A stretch of 6,602 nucleotides of DNA, taken from contig DEHU01000109.1 in NCBI GenBank assembly GCA_002352125.1, positions 1 to 6,602 of the forward strand, in the 5' to 3' direction. The stretch is from Competibacteraceae bacterium UBA2792. Its GTDB lineage: Bacteria; Pseudomonadota; Gammaproteobacteria; Competibacterales; Competibacteraceae. The notes under the pieces were generated by a model that searched no databases, had not been told where the DNA came from, and saw nothing but the letters and a program-made list of their open reading frames with translations. Positions 1 through 5,194 of this stretch are shown here, piece by piece. The translations under genes were made by a program, and so were the position numbers. The stretch's first letter is position 1, and each line of letters starts with the position of its first letter.

Positions 1-514
1 GGCGGCGATCAAGGAAATGATCATCCCCTCCATCCTGCCCGTCGCAGTGCCCATCATCGTCGGCAAGGTTCTCGGCCCGGTCGCCCTCGGCGGTCTGCTG
101 GTCGGCACCATCGTCACCGGCCTCTTCGTGGCGATCTCGATGACTACGGGTGGCGGCGCCTGGGATAACGCCAAGAAGATCGTGGAAACCGAGCTGCGCG
201 CCAAGGGTACCGAACTGCACGCCGCCGCCGTGGTGGGCGACACCGTGGGCGACCCATTCAAGGATACGTCCTCGGTCGCCATGAATCCGATCATCAAGTT
301 CACCACGTTGTTTGGTCTGCTAGCGGTCGAAATGGCGGTTGGTCTGGTGTCCCAAGGTCAACAAACCTTGGCTCTGAACATGGCAGCGTTGTTTTTGGTC
401 GTCAATCTGATATTCGTGTTCCGCAGCTTCTATCGGATGCGGATCGATGTCGAAGCGCCCAAGGACGAAAGCGACTCGGACGACGAAGGCCAGACCGTCA
501 CGGAATCGGTCTGA
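1..514 (+). CDS. hppA: Membrane-bound ion-pumping pyrophosphatase, C-terminal part (5' end outside window)
   Basis: The reading frame enters the window open (codons from base 2) and ends at TGA 512-514, giving about 170 C-terminal residues of a family usually near 650-800 residues. Membrane pyrophosphatases hydrolyse cytoplasmic PPi and pump H+ or Na+ across the membrane. The diagnostic stretch is present: GGAWDNAKK around 155-178 and [11 protein letters not shown] around 236-268, whose acidic residues and lysines coordinate Mg-PPi in this family. Hydrophobic segments before (about 17-145) and after (about 290-425) these motifs fit the last membrane helices. The protein ends in an acidic tail rich in D, E and S (about 450-511), probably cytoplasmic. 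The residues that separate K+-dependent from K+-independent and H+ from Na+ types lie upstream, so the pumped ion cannot be called. The next gene converges on it from the other strand. Confidence 0.95.
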   Translation, partial: AAIKEMIIPSILPVAVPIIVGKVLGPVALGGLLVGTIVTGLFVAISMTTGGGAWDNAKKIVETELRAKGTELHAAAVVGDTVGDPFKDTSSVAMNPIIKFTTLFGLLAVEMAVGLVSQGQQTLALNMAALFLVVNLIFVFRSFYRMRIDVEAPKDESDSDDEGQTVTESV

Positions 515-607
515 TCTGTAGCAATCGATCCTCCTCGATCATGGATGTATTCGAGGTCGAGCGAAATCTAGCTACCGTTGCGACGCCCCCCGTGATCGAA
601 GGGGGAT

Positions 608-676
608 AGAGCCAAGTCGATGGGCGTGTCCGGTCTTTTACCGGCGCGCTCCGCTTGGCTCTGGCTTTGTTTTGTT
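608..676 (+). terminator. Probable rho-independent terminator of hppA
   Basis: A perfect 9-bp inverted repeat, AGAGCCAAG (608-616) and CTTGGCTCT (654-662), encloses a second stem: GGGCGTG (622-628) with CGCGCTC (645-651), then CCGGT (630-634) with ACCGG (640-644), closed by a 5-base loop. Together they form one long imperfect hairpin. It is followed by the T-rich run CTTTGTTTTGTT (665-676), which gives a plus-strand terminator for the pyrophosphatase gene. On the minus strand no T-tract follows the hairpin, so it is a weaker terminator for the convergent zinc-ribbon gene. A separate C5/G5 pair at 586-590 and 601-605 lies just upstream and may form a small extra hairpin. Confidence 0.6.
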
Positions 677-693
677 GGCGGCTCTCACCCGTT

Positions 694-1923
694 CTACGCG
701 CCGGGCGAGCCAACCGGGTTTGCGTTTTGCAAGCGATGCGTTTCTGTCGGCACCCAGCCGTAGCGTGGTCTGTAGTCCAACGCCGGCCCCTGCTTGGCCG
801 CCGAAAGATATTGCCAGGCCGCGAGACCCCCGCCGGCCAATAATGCCGCCAGCAAGATGGCGAGCGCGATTTTCCACGCGCTGTAGGGCCGCTCGCCCTG
901 CACTTCCCCCGTGCGGCCGTTCACCACGAAGCGATACGTTTTGTCGCGGAACCGGAACGCCGACAGCCACGCCGGCAGCAGAATGTGCTTGAAGCGGATC
1001 GCGCCGTAGCGAGTTTCCAGGGTATGAATGCGCTGGTGGTCGCCGCCGATGTCGTGCTCGATGTCGCGACGGATGACGGGCGCCATCAGTTCTCTGGCGC
1101 GCTCGAAGCCCTGCTCCAGTTCAACCCCGTACATTTCGCTCTGGAAACCGCTCAGGTATTCCTCCTGATACGGTGTCAGATTCGCCAAATCCCAGGGTTC
1201 CAGCCGTTCGGTCACGTCTTGCGGCAACGAGCGGCTGGCCAGCACCAGCACATCGTCGAAGAAACGCGAAACCGTGCCGGTGGCCGGCGTCCAGCGGGTT
1301 TTGGTGACGATGCGGACGCGCTCCACCTCTTCGCCGTTTTCGATGACGCGATAGCTTTCCTGAACCTGATAATCGTCGCCCCGTTCGCCTTGGTAGCGCG
1401 TGGTGGTATCGGCGTCATAGGTCCAGTACGGTACGTACATGCCGGCCAGGCGGGCGTCGTTGCGGGCATAGTCCTTCAACCCGCCGGGCGCGAACCACAA
1501 CCCGCCGAGCCATCGGCGGAAGGCGACGCGGGCCTGATCGCGGCCGATCTGGAAGGGAAGCAACGCCTGCACCTGCAATTGGCGGTGCTGTTCGGTTTTC
1601 GCCACCACCGGCGCGCCGCAGAATGGGCACTGTCCGGCGTGGGTGGCCGCGTCGAAGCTGTAGGACGCGCCGCAGGAATCGCAGTGGATCGCGATGTTAT
1701 CGCGGGTGGCCGCGTTCGTGGTCAACGACCGCAGCGTCTCCCGAAAATCCTGCTCCAGAATCGGCGCGGTGGAACCAACGATCCGATTCTCGTATCCGCA
1801 GTGCCCGCAGCGCAACGCATCGGTGCCGGGCGCGTATTCCAGCGAAGCGCCGCACTGCGCGCAGGGGAAGCGGCGCGGTTCGGAATCACTGGCGGAGGAG
1901 GGCGTTTCGGATTCTTGCTGCAT
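694..1923 (-). CDS. Double zinc-ribbon protein with C-terminal membrane anchor
   Basis: 409 residues. Two four-cysteine zinc ribbons lie at the N-terminus: C21-x2-C24 with C39-x2-C42, and C81-x2-C84 with C99-x2-C102. A central soluble region (about 115-345) has conserved-looking aromatic segments such as YVPYWTYD (163-170) and ends in LLPAWLSAFRFRDKTYRFVVNGRTGE (split here by position: 315-340). One hydrophobic helix spans about 350-374, followed by a short polar tail, so the protein is probably membrane-anchored with most of the chain on one side. This architecture matches a widespread bacterial family often labelled TFIIB-type zinc ribbon protein, or mislabelled primosomal protein N'/helicase; no helicase motifs are visible. 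Its biochemical role is not known to me. ATG 1923 is preceded by AGAGGA (1933-1938 on the complement) at 9 bases. It is transcribed divergently from kdp and convergently with hppA. Confidence 0.88.
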   Translation of the reverse strand: MQQESETPSSASDSEPRRFPCAQCGASLEYAPGTDALRCGHCGYENRIVGSTAPILEQDFRETLRSLTTNAATRDNIAIHCDSCGASYSFDAATHAGQCPFCGAPVVAKTEQHRQLQVQALLPFQIGRDQARVAFRRWLGGLWFAPGGLKDYARNDARLAGMYVPYWTYDADTTTRYQGERGDDYQVQESYRVIENGEEVERVRIVTKTRWTPATGTVSRFFDDVLVLASRSLPQDVTERLEPWDLANLTPYQEEYLSGFQSEMYGVELEQGFERARELMAPVIRRDIEHDIGGDHQRIHTLETRYGAIRFKHILLPAWLSAFRFRDKTYRFVVNGRTGEVQGERPYSAWKIALAILLAALLAGGGLAAWQYLSAAKQGPALDYRPRYGWVPTETHRLQNANPVGSPGA

Positions 1924-1994
1924 GTCGAAGGTTCCTCTAAAAGCGGTTTACCGGGAGTCTAGCAGGTTCGGTCTCGCGTTCTCCGAGCCCGGCA

Positions 1995-2031
1995 TTTACA
2001 CCTTGTTTACGTGGTGATGTCTTGTTTTTAC
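1995..2031 (+). promoter_or_regulatory. Three phased TTTAC motifs, candidate KdpE-type activator site
   Basis: TTTAC occurs at 1995-1999, 2006-2010 and 2027-2031, so the copies are spaced 11 and 21 bases apart, about one and two helical turns, on one DNA face. Two copies share the context CTTGTTT..TACG. In E. coli the response regulator KdpE binds a T-rich site containing TTTTTTTACA upstream of kdpFABC, so this tract is a reasonable candidate. No kdpDE genes are in the window, and short T-rich motifs can recur by chance. Confidence 0.3.
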
Positions 2032-2120
2032 GCCGTTTTTTCAAGCGTTGGCCTATGCTCCGCAACATTGGAATCGTCGTGTTGGGGCGCGCCATGAACC
2101 ATCTGTTCGCGCTGAGATAG

Positions 2121-2142
2121 CAACCGGTCTCGCGGCCGGTTG
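2121..2142 (+). other. Leader hairpin upstream of kdpF
   Basis: CAACCGG (2121-2127) pairs perfectly with CCGGTTG (2136-2142) around an 8-base loop, ending 9 bases before the kdpF ribosome binding site. It is probably in the untranslated leader. No T-run follows, so it is not an obvious terminator; it could stabilise the mRNA or be incidental. Confidence 0.4.
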
Positions 2143-2151
2143 TGCCAAACT

Positions 2152-2157
2152 GAGAGG
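2152..2157 (+). promoter_or_regulatory. Ribosome binding site of kdpF
   Basis: GAGAGG lies 6 bases before ATG 2164, which supports the short kdpF reading frame. The surrounding leader (2150-2170) is repeated almost exactly just after kdpA at 3973-3993. Confidence 0.75.
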
Positions 2158-2163
2158 CACTTC

Positions 2164-2253
2164 ATGACTTGGCTCTATGTTCTCGGCGGTCTGGTCTCGG
2201 CCGGGTTACTGATCTACCTCGTTGTTGCGCTGCTCATGGCGGAGCGTTTGTGA
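2164..2253 (+). CDS. kdpF: KdpF, small membrane subunit of the Kdp potassium ATPase
   Basis: A 29-residue protein ([14 protein letters not shown], then [15 protein letters not shown]) forms a single hydrophobic helix. The length equals that of E. coli KdpF. KdpF is a small inner-membrane subunit that stabilises the KdpFABC complex. The frame is supported by GAGAGG at 6-base spacing, by its position directly before kdpA, and by a translational overlap: its TGA (2251-2253) shares the A with the kdpA ATG (2253-2255), which suggests coupled translation. Sequence conservation in KdpF is low, so the call rests on size, hydrophobicity and position. Confidence 0.88.
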   Translation: MTWLYVLGGLVSAGLLIYLVVALLMAERL

Positions 2254-3968
2254 TGACTTCGCACGCTTGGTTGCTGCTCGGGCTGTACCTGCTCGTTCTG
2301 CTGGCTTTAGTCAAACCACTGGGAATTTATATCGCAAACGTCATGGAGGGACGTTCGTGGGCGATACGTTTCGGTGGCCCGTTCGAAACGCTGATCTATC
2401 GCCTCTGCGGTATCCGCAAGGACGAAGAAATGGGATGGCTACAGTACGCGCTCGCCCTTCTGCTGTTCAACGGGTTGGGCGTACTCGCCGTCTACGCCCT
2501 GCAACGGCTCCAATTCTGGCTGCCGCTCAATCCGCAGCAGATGGCCAACGTCGGCCCCGATTCGGCGTTCAACACCGCCGTTAGCTTCGTCACCAACACC
2601 AATTGGCAAGGCTATGGTGGCGAAACCACGATGAGCTATCTGACGCAGATGCTTGCCCTGACGGTGCAAAATTTCCTGTCGGCAGCGACCGGCATCGTCG
2701 TGGTCATCGCCCTGATTCGCGGCTTTGCCCGCCACGCGGCGCACAGCGTTGGCAACGCCTGGATCGATCTGACGCGGATCACGCTTTACGTGTTGTTACC
2801 GCTGGCGGCGATCTTCGCAGTGTTGTTAATCAGCCAAGGCGCGATTCAGAATTTCGCCGCTTACCAAGACGTGACCACCTTGGAAAAAGTCACGCAAACG
2901 CTGGCGATGGGGCCGGTCGCCTCGCAGGAAGCGATCAAGATGATCGGCACCAACGGCGGCGGCTTCTTCAACGCCAATTCGGCGCATCCGTTCGAAAACC
3001 CAACGCCACTGGCCAACTTTTTCCAGATGTTGGCGATTTTCCTGATACCGGGCGCGCTGTGCTACACCTTCGGCCGCCTAGCCGGTGACGTTCGCCAGGG
3101 TTGGGCGGTGTTGGCCGCGATGACGGTGCTGTTCGTGGCGATGGCGGTTGCGGCGATCTCTTTCGAGCAGCAGGGTAACCCGTTGTTCGCTGCTGGTGTC
3201 GATCAAAGCGCCAGCGTGATGCAGGCGGGCGGCAACATGGAAGGCAAGGAATCCCGCTTTGGCGTCACCGATTCAGGTCTATTTGCCGTCATCACCACCG
3301 CCGCGTCCTGCGGTGCGGTCATCGCCATGCACGACTCGTTCACGCCGCTGGGCGGGATGATTCCCTTGATCCTGATGCAACTCGGCGAAGTGGTGTTCGG
3401 CGGCGTCGGCTCCGGTCTCTACGGCATGTTGGTGTTCGCCATCATGGCGGTCTTCATCGCCGGTCTGATGATCGGCCGCACGCCCGAATACCTGGGCAAG
3501 AAGATCGAAGTCTACGAAATGAAGATGACCGCCATCGCGATTCTGGTAACGCCGCTCTTGGCGCTCGGCGGAACCGCTATCGCCGTGATGACCACCAGCG
3601 GCCAAGCTGGCATCTTCAATCCGGAGCCGCACGGTTTCTCGGAAGTGCTGTACGCGTTCACCTCAGCCGCCAACAACAACGGCAGCGCTTTCGCTGGACT
3701 CTCCGCCAACACGCCTTTTTACAACGCGCTATTGGCCATCGCCATGTGGTTTGGCCGCTTCGGCGTCATCGTGCCGGTGCTGGCGATGGCCGGCGCGCTG
3801 GCGGCGAAAAAACGCCTCGCCGCGACTTCGGGCACGTTGCCGACCCACGGACCGCTGTTCGTGACCTTGTTGATCGGTACGGTGCTGCTGGTTGGGTTGC
3901 TGAACTACGTTCCCGCGCTGGCTTTGGGGCCGATCATCGAGCATCTCTTGTTGTGGGCCGGCCGCTGA
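2253..3968 (+). CDS. kdpA: KdpA, potassium-binding and translocating subunit of the Kdp ATPase
   Basis: 571 residues from ATG 2253, close to the usual size of about 560. KdpA is a polytopic inner-membrane protein of the K+ transporter superfamily that supplies the selectivity filter of the KdpFABC pump. The four filter loops are recognisable: TNTNWQ (T114-Q119), [10 protein letters not shown] (T233-N242), ASCGAV with S352-C353-G354, and AANNNGSAF with G477. [15 protein letters not shown] and [13 protein letters not shown] are also family hallmarks. The start is chosen over an upstream in-frame ATG at 2169 because that one lies inside kdpF, while GGAG (2241-2244) sits 8 bases before 2253. All key loops look intact. 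kdpB would normally follow within a few bases, but here an AT-rich gene intervenes. Confidence 0.97.
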   Translation: MTSHAWLLLGLYLLVLLALVKPLGIYIANVMEGRSWAIRFGGPFETLIYRLCGIRKDEEMGWLQYALALLLFNGLGVLAVYALQRLQFWLPLNPQQMANVGPDSAFNTAVSFVTNTNWQGYGGETTMSYLTQMLALTVQNFLSAATGIVVVIALIRGFARHAAHSVGNAWIDLTRITLYVLLPLAAIFAVLLISQGAIQNFAAYQDVTTLEKVTQTLAMGPVASQEAIKMIGTNGGGFFNANSAHPFENPTPLANFFQMLAIFLIPGALCYTFGRLAGDVRQGWAVLAAMTVLFVAMAVAAISFEQQGNPLFAAGVDQSASVMQAGGNMEGKESRFGVTDSGLFAVITTAASCGAVIAMHDSFTPLGGMIPLILMQLGEVVFGGVGSGLYGMLVFAIMAVFIAGLMIGRTPEYLGKKIEVYEMKMTAIAILVTPLLALGGTAIAVMTTSGQAGIFNPEPHGFSEVLYAFTSAANNNGSAFAGLSANTPFYNALLAIAMWFGRFGVIVPVLAMAGALAAKKRLAATSGTLPTHGPLFVTLLIGTVLLVGLLNYVPALALGPIIEHLLLWAGR

Positions 3969-3972
3969 AATC

Positions 3973-3993
3973 CTGAGAGGCACTTCATTACTT
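3973..3993 (+). repeat. Copy of the kdpF leader just after kdpA, likely remnant of the original kdpB leader
   Basis: Positions 3973-3993 match 2150-2170 at 20 of 21 bases. The shared core CTGAGAGGCACTTCAT (16 bases) carries a ribosome binding site and the AT of a start codon, and the single mismatch (T3989 for G2166) destroys the ATG. kdpB begins ATGACTCG and kdpF ATGACTTG, so this segment probably once stood directly before kdpB. ACTTCAT is also repeated in tandem here (3982-3988 and 3990-3996), and the frame ATG GAA GTT TAA at 3995-4006 is a three-codon stub. The repeat is seen directly; its history is inference. Confidence 0.6.
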
Positions 3994-4041
3994 CATGGAA
4001 GTTTAAGAGAGGCCTCCACATCTAAGAGGTACCTTTGAAGG

Positions 4042-4070
4042 TTGATTATATTCAGGAAAAAGTTGACAAT
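4042..4070 (+). promoter_or_regulatory. Possible promoter of the inserted gene
   Basis: TTGATT (4042-4047) and GACAAT (4065-4070) are separated by 17 bases and match the sigma-70 -35 and -10 consensus at 4 of 6 positions each. The second box overlaps the first copy of the 13-bp repeat. A perfect TTGACA lies at 4063-4068 but has no good -10 at proper spacing. The call is tentative. Confidence 0.3.
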
Positions 4071-4093
4071 ATTTTATTTTAAAGTTGTCAATA
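4059..4093 (+). promoter_or_regulatory. Paired 13-bp operator-like repeats upstream of the inserted gene
   Basis: AAAGTTGACAATA (4059-4071) and AAAGTTGTCAATA (4081-4093) are identical except for the central A/T. The repeat period is exactly 22 bases, about two helical turns. The core TTGWCAA is palindromic around its centre, so the pair can be read as direct or inverted repeats (TTGACAA 4063-4069, TTGTCAA 4085-4091). The second copy ends just before the ribosome binding site. Such a pair fits a dimeric repressor, and the downstream protein has its own predicted winged-helix domain, so autoregulation is plausible but unproven. Confidence 0.5.
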
Positions 4094-4098
4094 GAGGG
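4094..4098 (+). promoter_or_regulatory. Ribosome binding site of the inserted gene
   Basis: GAGGG lies 8 bases before ATG 4107 and fixes this as the start. It touches the second 13-bp repeat, so a bound repressor would cover the initiation region DNA. Confidence 0.7.
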
Positions 4099-4106
4099 CA
4101 TTTTCA

Positions 4107-5144
4107 ATGACTAAAGCACAGATGCGTGGTGAGGTCGTAAGGCGATTCATTCTGGAAAATGTTGAAAAGCACCCAGCGGATATCGCAAATACTACCGCCG
4201 AAGAATTCGGGATTACGCGGCAAGCTGTAAATAAACACCTGCAAAAGCTTATTAGTGAAAATGCCATTATACAAAATGGCAATACTAGAAACAGGACGTA
4301 TAAATTGGCGTCTCTGGTTTCTTTTCGTGAATTTTATCCAATTAATGAGAAGTTGGAGGAAGACCAAGTCTGGAGAAAAGATATTGCGACTTATCTAACT
4401 AATATGCCTCAGAATGTTTTGGATATTTGGCATTATGGGTTCACGGAAATGTTCAATAATGCTATTGATCACTCTGAAGGCAAGTCAATTGGAGTCAGTT
4501 TGAACAAAACTGCGATCAATGCTGAGATCATGATTTATGATGATGGGGTTGGTATTTTCAAAAAAATACAGACTAGATTAGACCTCATCGATGAACGTCA
4601 GGCTGTATTGGAATTAGCTAAAGGGAAGTTGACAACTGATCCATCCCGTCACACTGGAGAGGGAATTTTCTTTTCTTCTCGGATATTTGACCATTTTAAA
4701 ATTCTGTCTGGTGGCGTCTATTTTTCACACCAGTTCGATAATGAAGAGGATTGGATCATGGAAAGAGAGCAATTTTCTTCAGGAACTTATGTTTTTATGA
4801 AAATTAGTAATTTCTCTACAAGAACTATAAAAGAAGTATTTGATGAATTTAGTTCAATGGATGATTATGGATTCACAAAAACTGTGGTGCCAGTAAAGCT
4901 GGCTCAATATGGAGATGAATATTTGGTATCTCGCTCTCAGGCCAAACGTCTCCTATCTAGGATAGATCGCTTTGAAACGGTTCTATTTGATTTTCGTGGA
5001 GTAGAATCTATAGGCCAGTCTTTTGCCGATGAAATTTTCAGAGTCTTTGCAGAACAACATCCAAATATGAAATTACTGGACATTCGAGCAAATCCAGAAG
5101 TAAAAAAAATGATTAACCGTGCTCGAATTAGAGCAGATTCATAA
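4107..5144 (+). CDS. wHTH - GHKL ATPase - STAS-like (DUF4325-type) single-chain regulator
   Basis: 345 residues, soluble, no membrane segment. Residues about 5-68 look like a winged helix: EEFGITRQAVNKHLQKLI (32-49) reads as helix-turn-helix and the TYKL strand (64-67) as the wing. Residues about 95-235 carry GHKL ATPase motifs: N-box E114-x3-N118 with D121 and H122, G1 box D145-D-G-V-G149, and G2-like TGEGIFFSSRIFD (183-195), as in anti-sigma kinases such as SpoIIAB/RsbW. Residues about 258-335 resemble the STAS-like DUF4325 domain, with a beta strand TVLFDFRGV (291-299) and ESIGQSFADEIF (300-311). By rough alignment with anti-anti-sigma factors, S305 lies near the phosphorylated serine. The likely role is ATP-dependent switching with DNA binding; the target is unknown. 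AT-rich composition unlike the flanking kdp genes suggests transfer. No terminator separates it from kdpB, 39 bases on. The domain calls are by eye. Confidence 0.8.
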   Translation: MTKAQMRGEVVRRFILENVEKHPADIANTTAEEFGITRQAVNKHLQKLISENAIIQNGNTRNRTYKLASLVSFREFYPINEKLEEDQVWRKDIATYLTNMPQNVLDIWHYGFTEMFNNAIDHSEGKSIGVSLNKTAINAEIMIYDDGVGIFKKIQTRLDLIDERQAVLELAKGKLTTDPSRHTGEGIFFSSRIFDHFKILSGGVYFSHQFDNEEDWIMEREQFSSGTYVFMKISNFSTRTIKEVFDEFSSMDDYGFTKTVVPVKLAQYGDEYLVSRSQAKRLLSRIDRFETVLFDFRGVESIGQSFADEIFRVFAEQHPNMKLLDIRANPEVKKMINRARIRADS

Positions 5145-5162
5145 TGAAAAATACTCAATCTA

Positions 5163-5194
5163 TGAGAGGGAAAATGACAAGCTATGACTCGTAA
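5163..5194 (+). promoter_or_regulatory. Unusual kdpB translation start region
   Basis: The only good ribosome binding site, GAGAGG (5164-5169), lies 14 bases from the kdpB ATG at 5184, longer than the usual 5-9. An out-of-frame ATG at 5174, 4 bases after it, opens a six-codon frame (MTSYDS, stop 5192-5194) that overlaps the kdpB start. kdpB may therefore start inefficiently or by reinitiation. The start at 5184 is supported by the N-terminus [14 protein letters not shown], which matches KdpB family starts. Confidence 0.5.

Larger units (their letters stand above)
1924..2163. promoter_or_regulatory. Divergent intergenic region: zinc-ribbon gene and kdp promoters
   Basis: The 240 bases separate a minus-strand gene from the kdp operon and must hold promoters for both. 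Toward the zinc-ribbon gene, an extended -10-like TGCTAGACT reads on the minus strand at 1956-1964, with no good -35. Toward kdp, a T-rich tract (1995-2042) holds three TTTAC motifs and is followed by a weak -10-like TATGCT (2054-2059) without a clear -35, as might be expected of an activator-dependent promoter. No coding sequence is evident here. The promoter calls are inferences from weak matches. Confidence 0.4.
3989..5183 (+). other. AT-rich segment interrupting the kdp operon (approximate limits)
   Basis: About 1.2 kb of clearly lower GC (around one third in sampled lines, against about 60% in kdpA and kdpB) separates kdpA from kdpB. It carries one same-strand gene with its own regulatory region. 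I see no transposase, integrase, tRNA remnant or obvious terminal inverted repeats. TGAGAGG stands at both edges (3974-3980 and 5163-5169), each 14 bases before an ATG. This could be a short direct repeat from the insertion event or simply two ribosome binding sites. The exact junctions cannot be fixed without an uninterrupted relative. Confidence 0.65.

Noticed and set aside
985..1962. Long plus-strand reading frame of 325 codons
   Set aside because: It lies antisense to the zinc-ribbon gene, whose cysteine motifs and family features are clear; the plus-strand translation is of GC-rich shadow type with no recognisable domain.
2048..2063. Sigma-54 type promoter (TTGGC with GG-N10-GC) upstream of kdp
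   Set aside because: GG and GC have the right spacing, but the rest of both boxes fits poorly (CCGC in place of TTGC), so it is likely chance.
2169..2252. 28-codon N-terminal extension of kdpA from ATG 2169
   Set aside because: This stretch is kdpF in another frame; the extension has no similarity to KdpA starts, and ATG 2253 has a good ribosome binding site.
4009..4034. Perfect palindromes GAGGCCTC (4009-4016) and AGGTACCT (4027-4034)
   Set aside because: They have no loop for a hairpin, and 8-bp palindromes like these are common by chance; no link to the gene could be shown.
3969..5183. Insertion sequence, group II intron or integron cassette as the vehicle of the inserted gene
   Set aside because: No transposase, reverse transcriptase, terminal inverted repeats or attC-like site is visible; only the 7-bp TGAGAGG at both edges, which may just be ribosome binding sites.
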